Shown in pieces: positions 13,876 to 25,745 of a DNA stretch of 64,000 bases. The notes under the pieces were generated by a model, which saw only the letters and a program-made list of their open reading frames with translations, was not told the DNA's origin and made no database searches. Position 1 is the stretch's first letter. Each line of letters begins with the position of its first letter. The stretch covers positions 56,420,333 through 56,484,332 of the forward strand of contig OY282560.1 in NCBI GenBank assembly GCA_958295665.1. Reading direction: 5' to 3'. The position numbers and the translations under genes were made by a program. This DNA comes from Tipula vernalis (lineage: Eukaryota; Arthropoda; Insecta; Diptera; Tipulidae).

Positions 13876-13960
13876 AATTTAATTATTAATTTAATTGAGT
13901 TTTGAAAACAATTTTTAAAATATAAAATAAATAAATTTAATATTTCCGAAATCGAGAAAA
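13876..13960 (+). terminator. 3' UTR with overlapping AATAAA polyadenylation signals
   Basis: Overlapping AATAAA hexamers lie at 13926-13931 and 13930-13935, 50-60 bases after the TGA. This is the expected place for cleavage and polyadenylation of the exon just upstream. Confidence 0.5.
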
Positions 13961-16900
13961 GTGATAAAAAAAAAAAAGTAAAAAATTAAATTAATCGTAA
14001 ATTATTATTGTATAGGTAATTACGAAACATTTCTTTGTTACTTAAAAAGTGACTTAAATATAAAATTAAATTAAAAGAAATTAAAAAAACAAAAAATTTA
14101 TATAAAACCATAATTTAATTTAATTTTAATTATTTTTTTATATATACAAAAGCTGTATTTCGTTTTGTGATTTTAATTTATAAAAACAAATTATTAAAAT
14201 TAAATTTAATTAAAGTGAAATTTTTTTATTATAGACAATCAAATTAAACGAAAAAGAAAATGAATTTAATTAATATAATTATGATAAAAAGTGTAAAAAA
14301 TTATAAATATTTTTAAGAGAAATTAATAAAATTAGAAATTTTAAAATTATATGAAATTGAATTATATAATATAATTATGTAATTATAATTAAAATTATTT
14401 TATTATAGATTATGTATGTTAAATTATAAATATATAATTAATTTTTTTTTGTATTATTAATTATATTACTTATAATAGTTGAAACGATAAAAAATAGTAT
14501 TTTTTTAATTTAAAATTATGAAATTTTTTTATTTGAATTTTTTTTTTTTTTGCTCTGGATGATGAAGGTAATTGGAATAATTTGAAACTTAATTAATTCG
14601 ATGCGAAAGTAAAATATATAGAGTATAATAGAGTTCCCAACGATTAAATTAATTTGTTATACTACGAGCGTATTGAGTGTGTGACAGAGTTTAAAAGATT
14701 TTTAAAGCTTACAGAGTATCCGAAAGGAGGATGCACGGTTAAAGCCCCGTCTTACACTCATTTAGTGTCAGCTGGGTCAGGGCTAAATTTACTTTACTAC
14801 ACTTTATACATATTCTAGCAAAATTACCATTGTAGGTTTCATCTATCCTTGATAACATCAAAAAGGCACATTTTTAGAAGGTTTATTTGCTTTTAATATA
14901 TTGCGAAATATCAAAGCGAAATAGACTGAATTGGTTCTTAATGTTTTTTTATGAATTTCTATCTGGAAAATTTAGATTGTGTTAGGTCTAAATTTTTCTA
15001 TTCAATTGAACTTTCGTATCTAGGCCAAAGGCTTTATGCAAACTGTATACCCTTGGATAAGTTTAGAAAATTTTTAAGCCAAATACAAAAATTCATACGA
15101 TAATCAAGCTAAAGGCTATTTAAATTTACTCAGAGGAGAGGAAGCAATTTAGGACCTTGTCAGACAAATAAAAACGTTTTAAAATAAGATGTTGAATACC
15201 TTAAGTCTGTTATACTAAGCCGTGGTAAAATTTTAAGGCGTTTTTTGAAATGCGATTGAAATTTACACGAAAATATTTTTCCGCAACTTTTGTACGGTCT
15301 TTCATCGATTTTTTTTAGCCGACACATTTGGCAAAAGTCAAGCTCCAATCAATTACGCTGTTCAAAATTTTTCGCCCAACGTTCAACTGAAGACTTATAA
15401 TTTACAATGTGATGATGCGGGTTGCATGAGCTTTGAACTGTAAAAACTTTCTAATAATCATCTTATAATTTGGCCTACTGATTTTCGGACATTTTTTATA
15501 TGGTACCACTTGCCAGAAAATCTTGCCATTCGATTTGGTAACCTCATTTTGTACATTATTTGGTCGAAAGAAGATTTTATGCCTCAAAAGTTGCTATTTA
15601 TTACAAAAACTTACATCACCGCCATTTTGATTTTTAGACAAAGACAAGCCACACCTTTATTTTTTATTCTTCAGATGTGTAGAGCTTACCTTTAGGGTAA
15701 TTTTTTTACTCCGGAATATCTCTGTGCTAGGATTAGGCCTTTCCATTAAGATGTAGTGCGAACAGGCCTTTTCTCTCAAACTATTGGTAAGAAATTAAAC
15801 TTTCTCTTTTGCATAAGGGGTTAGTTGAGTCGGCCGCTACAAGTGCACTCACAGTAGGGTACGATTTGCTATACATTGAACATTTTGATGCACAACGATT
15901 GGTCTGAAAAGGCCCCTTCGAAAACATAACGCTCAAAATGGGGTATCCGGGGCTCTTTATAAATGAAAAATCTAATGTACATGGTCGCCTATTGATATGG
16001 ATATCCAATTTGTTGATAAGAAATTTTATCAAATACTAGATTAATTGATGGAGTTACCTGAAAATTTCATATTCTGGTAAATTTTGTAGGATATTAAAAG
16101 AGCTGAATTTAAAAATATTCGGAACATATTTCGGACAAGGGTGTTCTGCAAATTTTAGGTGTTAAGTCCTGACCAGATATATTTAAATTACACCTAATCA
16201 AGTTTCGACACAGGTAGATGTATTCCCATCGTATAAAGAAAAAAATTCGTGTAAAAAGAACCGTGTAAAAACAGGTTTAGGTAAACTCATTTATTAGCAT
16301 ATAAAAGCAATGGAAAATAACGTAATCATCTCGCCTTTTATATCACGACCTCAGTTTCTCTTTCACATCGATAAAGTATCGCTGACAAAAATCTTGCAAG
16401 ACTTTAACACTGAAGTCGCCTGTGATTGTGGTAGGTGTAGCCAGTGGCGTAACTACATATTCGCGGCGCCCGCAGTTGCGGGTTGGCCTAAGGTAATTAG
16501 GAGCCCACAATAATTTACGAAGCGTTCAAATATTAGATCAGATAGGTTAGGTAGACGGTAATTCATGTGAAATAAATTTTAAACCGCAGGTTCATAATCA
16601 TTTTTCATCACGTGCTCCCCACTCGAACCTCTTTAGCGATTTTGAAGAACTATTGAATAAATATTCAATCAAAATTTCTAACCGCATGGAAGCATTTGGT
16701 AATAATTCTGTGTATGAAATATCAAAATCAATAACAAAAAATTTATGAGAAATCAAATCGTAAATCTATTTTTTAAATATACATACATAGATCAGATGTT
16801 GCCCTCGATAATGAGAAGGCGAGTCGAGTAAGACACTTGGGTTTAATTTCACATTTCATTTTTTTTTTTTTTGTTTTTTAGAAATAAAAATTAAAATAAT

Positions 16901-17889
16901 GAACCTTGTCCACCAATTGGGAGTGGCCGATTTAGATCGCTCTATCCCAGAAACCCTTATTGATTTAACAGGCGATCAGAAGTTAACTGAAATCAGATTT
17001 TTAATGCGAAAATTTTCTCCAGTAAAACATTAGAAGATGTTAAAAATAAAAAATCGCCTCTATCAGCGGGCATTGAACTAAGGAGCCTCGTAAGTGACCC
17101 ATACCCGACCGATGGACGACCTTGAAAGAAACTTAATCACACTTGGACTATTTGCGTCCCCATTCCCTTAGTTGTGTCACTTGCACCAACAATCAAATTT
17201 TAGTATTCGCTTAGTCGATTGAAGTGACTGTATTAGAGAAGGCGACGTAAATAATATTTGGTTCAACGTATCATGTGGTACACTTAAATTTTCGATGTAA
17301 ACGAAGGTTTTTCAGCAGCATTCGTTATCACCAGATTTTTTGGAATGTCACCAAATTTACAAACGTATTCACGTTAAAAAAAACATATTTAACGTAATTT
17401 CGTTGACAGTTACTGATCAGACAGTTCGGACTGATCATAAATTTTGTTTAGTCTGCCGATCTTATCTGTGTCTCAATTTTTTTTTTGTACTCGTCGGATG
17501 TGTAGAGCTCACTTGCAGGGCCATTTTTTTGTTCCGATGTATAGGGCTTTTTAAAGGCCTTTTATATAGGCCTTTTATATAGGCCTTTTATAGAGGCCTT
17601 TTATAAAGGCCTTTTTCATTGAAGGGGCTTGAAGAAGTCGATAAGATAATCTTTAAATTGTTGAAGATGCGCAACAGTGATGGGTACGCCAACGAAGTAA
17701 GAATAAGGCTGCTCATGTTGCCTGCTAATAACCTAAACAATGAATTGTTTTCTCTATCTTCTTGGTAGAGTCAAAAATTACCATGTCAATTAGCTTCCCC
17801 CGTGGACTTTGTGGATTTCTGTGATTTGCTACAATTTGAACTGACCTGCCAGTTATATTTATTGCTTTTAAAAACTTAAAAATTTTTAT
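13961..17889. other. AT-rich intergenic region, no gene recognised
   Basis: About 3.9 kb of AT-rich DNA with long A/T homopolymers (about 14000-14560). I found no protein family on either strand; open frames are short and have no recognisable motif. A more GC-balanced patch near 14700-14780 and a segment near 16440-16510 look like worn transposon ends, but no family could be assigned. Confidence 0.6.
17553..17616. repeat. short tandem repeat, 13-bp unit (aggccttttatat)
   Basis: Five near-identical copies of a unit built on aggccttttata lie head to tail, with slight variation in the last bases (tat, tag, taa). Confidence 0.8.
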
Positions 17890-17934
17890 TATTCTGGAAT
17901 TAATTTAATTTTAATGTAACACAATGAGTAAAGT

Positions 17935-18763
17935 CTAATGGTGTTTTTACGTAATGCCCTTTTAATAGTTCAAATGGAGTAAGTTTAGTTGAGCTGTGCA
18001 TAGCGTTATTATACGATAGTATAGCAAGGTTCATGATGTCTTCTAGATTTTCCTTGTCGTCTTTAATACGAATAATGCTATAGAGTTCCTTCAGAGTAGA
18101 ATGAAGGCGTTCAACCGGTGAATTTCCTGTTGAGTTATATGTAACTCTATTTGATGTTTTTCTGCTAACGCTTTAACACTTTTCCCTGTACCTATCTCTG
18201 TGTCGGCTATGATTTTTCTTGGAATTCCATGTAGGCTGAGGAATTGAATTATTTTACTTGCTAGAGTTTTGTCGGATTTTTCTTGAAGTTTGTATGCTGA
18301 GGCAAATTTACTAAATTTGTCTATGACGGTTAAAAATTTTGTAGATTCTAATTGAAAAATATCAGTATGGATTATTTCCATAGGGGGCTTTGGGTGTTTC
18401 CGTTAAGGTCATTTGTAATTGAGGTGGCTGTCTGTCATATTTGACTTTTTGGCAAATGTCACATTTGTTAATATATTCCCAGATAGATTCTTTCAGGTTG
18501 GGAAAATAGTATTTACGTTTTAGCTGTTCATAATTTTCGATTATTCCACGATGTTCGTTTTGATCGTGTGTAAATTTGACTAATTCCAGCTGTTTTGTTT
18601 TATCCTCTATATCTATTAGAAGGGAGTTAGATCGAAATAAATTTACCTTGGCGTTACTTGTTCTTGATTTTGTGGATGTCATTTGTTTGTAGGCTTTCAT
18701 TACATATTGAAAACATTCTTCCGTGCTAAAGATACAAGTTAAATTCCTTGTTCTTCCAAACAT
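17935..18763 (-). pseudogene. gypsy integrase (zinc finger and DDE core)
   Basis: From 18763 downward comes the HHCC zinc finger (H..H then CDICQ), then in an overlapping frame the catalytic core beginning EIIHTDIF (first Asp) with FLTVIDKFSKFASAYKL and a second-Asp region ADTEIGTG. A frameshift near 18125 moves the rest to a third frame, where SPVERLHSTLKELY and SYNNAMHSSTKLTPFELL can be read; this holds the Glu region. The enzyme normally inserts the element's cDNA. It is inactive here because of the frameshifts. Confidence 0.85.
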
Positions 18764-18798
18764 TTTCCGTAATTCTTCTGTGATCCTATTTTTAATGC

Positions 18799-19500
18799 CT
18801 AATTTCCTAGGTAAATGTGTTGTGGTTCTTTTCCTTGTGTTAAAGATTGTTTCATCCTATGGTCCGTAATTATAGTAAATTTATTTCCAAAAAAATAAGG
18901 GCGAAAATACTTCGTAGCCCAAACTATGGCTAAGAGCTCCTTCTCTATAGTAGAGTAGTTTTGCTCAGTTTTAGTCAAAGTCCTGAAAGCGTAACATACA
19001 GGAAGATCTTTTCCTATATTTCCCTGTGACAATACCGCTCCGATGGCAACATTGCTCGCATCGGTGGCCACAATGAAGGGATGGTTAAAATCGAGATATT
19101 GCAAAATTGGCTCATGGCAAAGCAATTTTTTGCATTTCTCAAAATATTCTACATATTCTTTGCTCAAGTTAATACTAGAGTCTTTGCGTAGACACTCTGT
19201 CATTGGTTTCGTGATCTTAGCGAAATTGGGTATGAATTTCCGATAATATCCTAAGAGACCCAAAAAACTTTTAATCTGTTTTTCGCTCTTTGGTAAAGGA
19301 AATTTCTGGATGGCCCGAATTTTGTCTGGATTTGGTTTAACTCCATTTGCTGTGACAAGATGTCCCAGAAAAGCGATTTCCTTGTGAAGGAATTCACTTT
19401 TATCTAGTTGCATTTTAAGGTTAGCATCTTTTAATTTTTGGAAAACTAATCTTAGGCTGCTGATATGTTCTTGCAAGGATGTACCTACATATCTTTCCAT
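18799..19500 (-). pseudogene. gypsy RT thumb/connection and RNase H domain
   Basis: This frame continues the RT ([55 protein letters not shown]) into an LTR-type RNase H (FIVATDASNVAIGAVLSQG, YSTIEKELLAIVWATKYFRP, FTIITDH). RNase H removes template RNA during reverse transcription. After TDH the expected ending is lost (deletion plus frameshift near 18800-18860). Confidence 0.9.
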
Positions 19501-19845
19501 GGAGTTCCCCTAAAACGTTGTCCATGACACGCTGGAATGTGATAGGAGCATTCTTTAGCCCGAATGGCATGCGAACGTATTCGTAGTGGCCATACTCAAC
19601 GCTAAATGCCGTTTTTTGTATGTCATTAGGATTCACTTCTATTTGATGGAACCCTGATGCTAAATCTAGGGTCGTGAAGTAAATGAATTTCCCTAATTTG
19701 TCTAGAATATCCGTTATGTTTGGTAATGGATATCTATCTGAGATGATTTTATCGTTTAACTTACGATAATCGATTACCATCCTCCATTTTGTTTGTCCTG
19801 AAGCGTCTTGCTTTTTTGGAACAATCCAAATGAGTGTAATGGTTG
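19421..19845 (-). pseudogene. gypsy reverse transcriptase, N-terminal half
   Basis: An open frame reads through typical LTR-element RT motifs: [47 protein letters not shown] and MPFGLKNAP. These are the finger and early palm regions of the polymerase that copies element RNA to DNA. Just after GELHGKICR (near 19495) the frame shifts and the segment that should carry the YxDD catalytic Asp pair is missing; the text resumes in another frame as TSLQEHI. The polymerase therefore could not have worked in its present form. The start is set by homology, not by a start codon. Confidence 0.9.
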
Positions 19846-19870
19846 AGCATATCGTTAATAATACCTGTGA

Positions 19871-22145
19871 TTTTCAAAGACCATCCTCTTTCGGCTTTTC
19901 AATTTTTTACTTACGAATAACAATTTGGGTTCGAAAAAAATTAAAAGCGTTAAGATTTTAAATTTTAGAAAGGTAGAAAAACCAGTAATAAGGTTCCAAT
20001 TAAACAAACAGTCGAAATTCAGTTAAATTCTGATTTCAACAGTTATGTAAAACGCCCAATTTTTAAATTAAAATTCTAGAATAAAAAAAAATTCCCCTCC
20101 CCATTCTGGAAATAAGGATGAACACATCTGGATGAATAATGATTATAAATGTAAAAGGAACAAAATTTTTATGTTGCCAGAACACCAGAACAAAAACAAA
20201 TTAAGTGTCACTCAGCCACAGTTTCACTTGGCATCAAAATTGTACATTTTATTAGCTTCCTTCCTTTACTGGTGGAATCGTCCTGCAATGATATTGCCTT
20301 ATGTTTGTTAAATGAAGTCATTTAGATTACATTTTTGATATGTCAAAATTGACATAGCCGCCAAAATGTGTATTATGTTTTATTGGAAAAGTTCTACCGT
20401 TATTCTAACATTCGTGAAAAATTTCAAAATTCTACTATTACAAAATTCGAATTCGAAATTTTATGAATTAAAAAAATTTAAATATTTTTCGGTTCGGCTT
20501 TTTACAAACTTTGGAATTTCAATGAGGTAACGACCTTTTATGAATATTATTGTACTTTTCAAGTTCTAGTCGCCATAATTATAACTCTAAGCGAACCAGA
20601 AGGCCTTACTGACTTAAACACTAATTTTAATGGATTAGTCTTATTTAGTTCTTAAACCTTTTCACGAGTCTCGTTTATTGTTTTAAGATAACAATTTACT
20701 AAGTACACCATCCAGATAAAACTTATTAGGTTCAGTTAAGCTATACCAGAAACACTATTTAATTATTTACTTACTTGATTTGCACTCAATCACTTCGGAA
20801 TGTAAATTGTCGTCCGCTAGATTCATAATATTTAAATTATTAATTCGCCAAGGTTCATTTACTGCAAACACAAATCAAGTGTATCAAATTCATAACAGCA
20901 TGATCGATCTTATTTCCACACAAACAACAAAATTACCTAAAGGCACAAAAATGATTACATGATATACCATGCCACACACAAATCAAGGCAAAAAAAAAAA
21001 ATTAATAAACAATTTCTCACTTAATTTAATAATCATACCAACAACAGTTAATTTTCTAATATTATACAAATTGGAAACAAAAATTTAATTTAACACAAAA
21101 ACAAATTTATTCACAAATAATCAATTAAATTAATCACACTCACGTAAACCCATCAAAAAATCATCCATCCTCTGTACCTCTACCATAGTATCAAAAAAAC
21201 ATTAAAGAAAACCGAAAATAAATTCGCATAACATAAATACAAATTACAAATATCCAATTACCTTTAATTTACCTGACATATTCTGTAAGCAAAAAAAAAA
21301 AACAAAAATAAAAATCCAAACATAAAAATTAGCAAATAAAATAAACGTAATAAATCGTATTATTTAATTAAACAAATTTCTAAGTCACAAAAGCTTAATT
21401 TTAACTAAAATTTTCTCGTTATAACAAAATTAATTAATTATATAAATAAATAAGCTTATTAGTAAATAATTAAATATTAAACAAACACACAAAAGAATTT
21501 ATTTTCAATTAAATAGCCGTTATTAGATGCCTGCCATGTTTTATCTTGTTTTTGTAAAAACATATTTATGATAAACATTATTTTATGTAATTAACAATAA
21601 AAATCAATTTTAATTTATTATTTATTTTATATAAATTAAATTCTGAAATTAGCAGTTCGTTATAACGAGACAAATTCGTAATTTTTGTTTTAAAACACTT
21701 TATTGTATAATTTCGTTTTTACGCACTTAAATAAAAGCAACAATTTAAAAATAGACTTTATTAAAAAAAACATAATTAAATTATAAAAGAAAACCCCGAG
21801 ACATAAAAAAAAAAAAATCAAATCAAAAAATGATAAAATACAATGAAAAATAAAAGAAAACTTTTAAAAAATTAAGAAAATTTGTTTTTAATTTTGTATC
21901 TTGGAGGCAAAATCCGCCGTCGAGATAATCCGTGATGTTGAGCTACACTAGAGAAACTTTAATAGGTAAAGGGAATACGTGATTAAAATTAAAGCTGCGC
22001 AGTATGACAGAGAAAATTAGTGGCCTGTGGCCGCCCGTACGGGGCCGAATCTACGGTACATTTAGATCGTTAAATCAGTGGGAGCCCTCACACGACTAAA
22101 ATCCACTTATAGCTGCCCGTGAGTAAATACTGGTTTAGGTAGCTC
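19871..22145. other. AT-rich region without recognised genes
   Basis: About 2.3 kb, extremely AT-rich in 20950-21900 with many A and T homopolymers. No protein family, tRNA or rRNA is recognised. A GC-rich patch at about 22015-22140 (ggccgcccgtacggggccga) abuts the T run at 22149-22160 and the Helitron fragment. Confidence 0.55.
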
Positions 22146-22495
22146 CTAATTTTTTTTTTTTGAAAATGTGAGTCTCAATGGGAAATGCAATCTTGATATT
22201 GTTAATGACATATTTGGATCAGTTGTAGTTATCAGCTTTATTTTTAGCATAAAAACAATATTACCTTTTCCAACACCTGTAATAAGTCCTAGTTTTACAG
22301 ATTTTTTAAATAATTCAGTCACCGCCATACGGACATCATTGGTTCGTTCAATCGATTGTAAATTTATATTCCTGATAAGCATAACTATTGCACCAACTTC
22401 CAGGAGTAGTTTGTGTGGTGGCATTGCAGAAGGTGCAATAGAATTAATAGACTCTAATGGTTTAATGCCTGTGAAATACTTCCCAAAATTAAATC
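22146..22495 (-). pseudogene. Helitron helicase C-terminal fragment (H1)
   Basis: Minus-strand frame with the C-terminal text of Helitron Pif1-type helicases: NSIAPSAMPPHKLLLEVGAIVMLIRNIN, then an ITGVGKGN strand and ISRLHFPLRLTF. In intact Helitrons this precedes the MTINKxQGQ helicase motif. Here the text stops at a run of A (T run 22149-22160 on the plus strand) followed by unrelated sequence, so the end is lost. Upstream helicase and Rep domains are absent; this is a separate, heavily truncated copy. Confidence 0.82.
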
Positions 22496-22744
22496 CCGAA
22501 TTTTCGTATACGTATATATTTTATGTATGTGGTGGTAACTTATTTGCCTAAATGCCATTTTCAGGGATCAGATTTTTCAAATAATCATCTTTAAGGGGAA
22601 ATCAAATATTCAATTTAATTTTAAAGATAACATTTAAGCAGTTTTTATTAGTCAAAATGACCAAACCAATAACGGCTCATTGGCATTACATTTTGATTTT
22701 ATGTAAAATTTAATAAATAACATGCCCATTGAAACAAAATACAT

Positions 22745-23130
22745 GCCGTCGGTTGCACCAAATTCCACGTCGAAATCCGTTCAATAAAAATTAAAAGATT
22801 GATATTCAACTGTAGTTTCTGAGGTCTCGTTTACATAGGCCTTAAACGTAAAATGTCACATGGTCGATCCTAGGGGTCAGCGATATAAATACAGGCAATA
22901 TATATACGGCATGTTGCATCAAATTTCAATGACGAAATCTGTTCAACAAAAATCAAAAGATTGAAATTCGACTATAGTTTCTGGGATCTCTATCACATAG
23001 GCCTTGTATATGAAATGCCACATGGTCAATCCTAGGGGTTGGCGATATAAATAACAGGCAATATATATACGGCATGTTGCATCAAATTTCAATGACGAAA
23101 TCTGTTCAACAAAAATCAAAATATGTATTG

Positions 23131-23133
<3 letters not shown>
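22745..23133 (+). repeat. 163-bp tandem array, left part
   Basis: About 2.4 units of the repeat that continues after the LINE at 25742. The first unit is clearly more diverged (catgccgtcggttgcaccaa versus catgttgcatcaaattt), as expected at the edge of an array. Landmarks 22911 and 23074 are 163 bp apart. It ends in the T run of the inserted LINE. Confidence 0.9.
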
Positions 23134-23179
<46 letters not shown>

Positions 23180-25745
23180 TTCTTTATTCAACTATGCAAT
23201 ATGCAATATAAACAATATATAAAAAAATATAATTAAATGAAATATAAATAAGAAAATATAAATATATAAATGTAATGTACATAATTGAAAAAAAAATTAG
23301 GTTAGTTCTTAGACATACAATGTCTGTTTAGAACTACCAACAATATGGAAATGTAAATAAAATAATGAGGAAGAGGAACAATAAAATTCAATACTAAAGA
23401 TTAAAAAAAAAAATAATAATAATATAGCATTAACAACTTTAAAATTAAACAATAGTAAATGAAGAGAAAAATAAAAATAGCAAAAATAACAATATAAGAA
23501 AAATGAATGGAAAAAAAAATATATAAAAAAAAATGAGAGCAAAAATAAAACAATTTTTAAAATTTAAAGCATAATTTAAACAATAACATCAAAATAAATT
23601 CGACACTTTCATTAATAAAAAGCCACCCTTTAACACCATGGAGAAACTTTTTTAAATTACGTTCAATTCGTATATTGAGAGGTAGTTGATTGAAAATTCT
23701 TGGAGCTGAAACTAAAAAATATTTGCGGAAATGTGTTGTATTAAATTTTGGAATAAATTTCATACATAAGTTATTTTTCCTCAATGAGTAGGCATGATAA
23801 GAATACGAACGATTACCGCAAATATCAAAGAACATCTTTAGAACCTTAAAAACGTATAAATGTCTCAGGGGAAGAAGTGAGTTAGATGCAAACAAAGGCC
23901 AAGAAGCCGAACACTTTTGCTTGAAATACATTACTCTAATAATATACTTTTGAGCTATCATTAATTGTTTAATAGTATTAAGGTAAGTACCCCCCCATGA
24001 ACAAATACCATATCGAAGTTTGGAATCAACTAAGGCATGATAAAAAATTTTTAGAACTGCAGGTGGACAATGATCTCTTAAACGATACATTTTTCTAATA
24101 GAGAATGTAAGGTGCGAGACTAATGCTTTAACGTGTAATTTCCAATTTAAACAGCAATCAATCGTAATCCCAAGGTATTTAATACTTTGAACACATTCAA
24201 TTGGGACACAATACTGGGAGCAACCCATCCTAGTACAACGATTATCATGATAAACGATGTCACTATTTACGCATGGGTAGCTAGTTAAATTAAAAAACAT
24301 AGCTTTAGATTTAGGGCTCAAAACAAAGGTGTGAAAATTAAACCATTGGCTAAGAATCAATAGATCATGATTAATATTAGAAATAATGTTAGCATAATTA
24401 TTGGACTTGTAAGCGAACGCCATGTCATCAGCAAACGCCACCACCGTGCTTTTGAATTTTTGGGAAAAAATGGAATTAATATAAATGAGGAATAAAATTG
24501 GACCGAGCACTGATCCTTGAGGAACACCAGCTGGTAGAACAGAGCGATTGCTTAAAACACCATTTATACGAACGCATTGCGAACGATTATCAAGATACGA
24601 TTTAAACCAAGTTAAAATGAAACCTCTAAATCCAGCATTCATAAGTTTAACACAAAGCAATTGGTGATTGACCATATCGAATGCTTTCATAATGTCAACA
24701 AATAAAGCACCAACCGATTGATTTTTGTCAAGGCCAATATGAAGAGGGTTGAGAAATGCTAATAAAGCATCCTCAGTACCCAGACCAGCACGGAAACCGA
24801 ATTGAGCATCACTAAAAAAATGTTTACTGTCCAAATATTCCACCATACGATGTTTAACAGCTTTCTCAAAAACTTTAGAAATTACCGGCAATAGGGAAAT
24901 TGGCCTGTAATTTCCGACAAACAACCGAGAATCCTTTTTATGCAACGGAATAACAATAGCTGACTTTAAACAATCGGGAAATATGCCACAAGTGATACTT
25001 GCATTAAATAGAAAACATAAAATGTCAACAATATTATGATTAATATTTTTTAAAACAATGTTGCTAAGACCAAATTCATCAATGGAACACTTTGTAGGGA
25101 GGGAATTAATAATCGAAAAAATTTCACTGGATAGAAAAGGGCGAAAAAAGAAACTAGAATCAACTGACCTTTCTTGAACTAGTAAATCAACATTCCCCGG
25201 TAATAAATGCGAGTTAGCAAGGCTAACAGTATTAGTAAAATAGTAATTAAAACTATTAGCAATATCAAACGATGAAGTAAATTTACCATTAAAATCATCC
25301 AATACTTCATAAAAATATTCAGCCTTAGTATTAGAATTCAATATCTCATTTACAACTGCCCATTGCTGTTTAATATTGCCAGACTGATGATGAAATTTAG
25401 TCAAGTAGTACTTGGCCTTAGCTTGTTTAATATCCCGTGTAACATCCTTAGGATATTTATTGTAATATTTCCGTAAGCTAGCATTCAGAGGTAGGTTATG
25501 AACTCTTCTACCCAGCTTATTTTTTTTATTAATCCGGCGAACCAGAGAAGAATTAATCCATGGTTTAATGTTAACACAATTGCTAGTCATGTTGAAAGTG
25601 CTAGTACAATCGGAAATAATGTTAGATAATCTGGAAAGAAATACCGAAAATGCCACATTAGGGTCAGGAATTGAAGTAATATTCACCCATGTCTCAGACT
25701 GTAAAATATCATTAAGCCTTAAGTAATCAATTTTCGAAATCACTT
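23134..25745 (-). mobile_element. 5'-truncated CR1/Jockey-like LINE inserted in the 163-bp array
   Basis: The element lies on the minus strand: a 43-base T run at 23134-23176 is its poly(A) tail, then about 380 bp of 3' UTR, then an intact reverse transcriptase frame. The 5' end stops abruptly at about 25741-25745 inside ORF2; the endonuclease is absent. The array resumes directly on the other side, so insertion came after array expansion. The long undamaged frame and long homopolymer tail argue for a recent insertion. A clean target-site duplication could not be settled because both junctions are AT-rich. Confidence 0.93.
23557..25743 (-). CDS. LINE ORF2 reverse transcriptase (endonuclease-less, truncated)
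   Basis: 728 codons without a stop. Residues 1-200 are the linker between endonuclease and RT (KPWINSSLVRRINKKNKLGR). The RT core follows with GNYRPISLLPVISKVFEKAV, QFGFRAGLGTEDALLAF, FVDIMKAFDMVNHQLL, GVPQGSVLGPILFLIYIN and the active site FADD (codons 24424-24435; the family more often has YADD). After the thumb come YLGITIDCCLNWK and a C-terminal region (FRKYFLVSAPRIFNQLP) typical of CR1/Jockey-type LINEs without RNase H. The first codon is GTG right after the junction stop, so there is no real start: the coding sequence is cut by 5' truncation. The protein is probably not made from this copy, although the polymerase motifs are intact. Confidence 0.92.
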   Translation of the reverse strand: MISKIDYLRLNDILQSETWVNITSIPDPNVAFSVFLSRLSNIISDCTSTFNMTSNCVNIKPWINSSLVRRINKKNKLGRRVHNLPLNASLRKYYNKYPKDVTRDIKQAKAKYYLTKFHHQSGNIKQQWAVVNEILNSNTKAEYFYEVLDDFNGKFTSSFDIANSFNYYFTNTVSLANSHLLPGNVDLLVQERSVDSSFFFRPFLSSEIFSIINSLPTKCSIDEFGLSNIVLKNINHNIVDILCFLFNASITCGIFPDCLKSAIVIPLHKKDSRLFVGNYRPISLLPVISKVFEKAVKHRMVEYLDSKHFFSDAQFGFRAGLGTEDALLAFLNPLHIGLDKNQSVGALFVDIMKAFDMVNHQLLCVKLMNAGFRGFILTWFKSYLDNRSQCVRINGVLSNRSVLPAGVPQGSVLGPILFLIYINSIFSQKFKSTVVAFADDMAFAYKSNNYANIISNINHDLLILSQWFNFHTFVLSPKSKAMFFNLTSYPCVNSDIVYHDNRCTRMGCSQYCVPIECVQSIKYLGITIDCCLNWKLHVKALVSHLTFSIRKMYRLRDHCPPAVLKIFYHALVDSKLRYGICSWGGTYLNTIKQLMIAQKYIIRVMYFKQKCSASWPLFASNSLLPLRHLYVFKVLKMFFDICGNRSYSYHAYSLRKNNLCMKFIPKFNTTHFRKYFLVSAPRIFNQLPLNIRIERNLKKFLHGVKGWLFINESVEFILMLLFKLCFKF

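Larger units (their letters stand above)
17890..19870 (-). mobile_element. gypsy-type LTR retrotransposon pol remnant
   Basis: Minus-strand pol in the order RT, RNase H, integrase zinc finger, integrase core, which is the Metaviridae (Ty3/gypsy) order. The integrase wording resembles the 17.6/297/gypsy group. No LTRs, gag or protease are seen. The frame is broken several times and the RT active site is deleted, so this is a dead fragment. AT-rich DNA lies on both sides. Confidence 0.9.

Noticed and set aside
15781..16032. 83-codon minus-strand frame
   Set aside because: No recognisable motif, splice signals or neighbours.
16310..16513. 67-codon plus-strand frame near a gcgg..cccgcagttgcggg patch
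   Set aside because: No family match; the GC-rich part looks like a worn transposon end.
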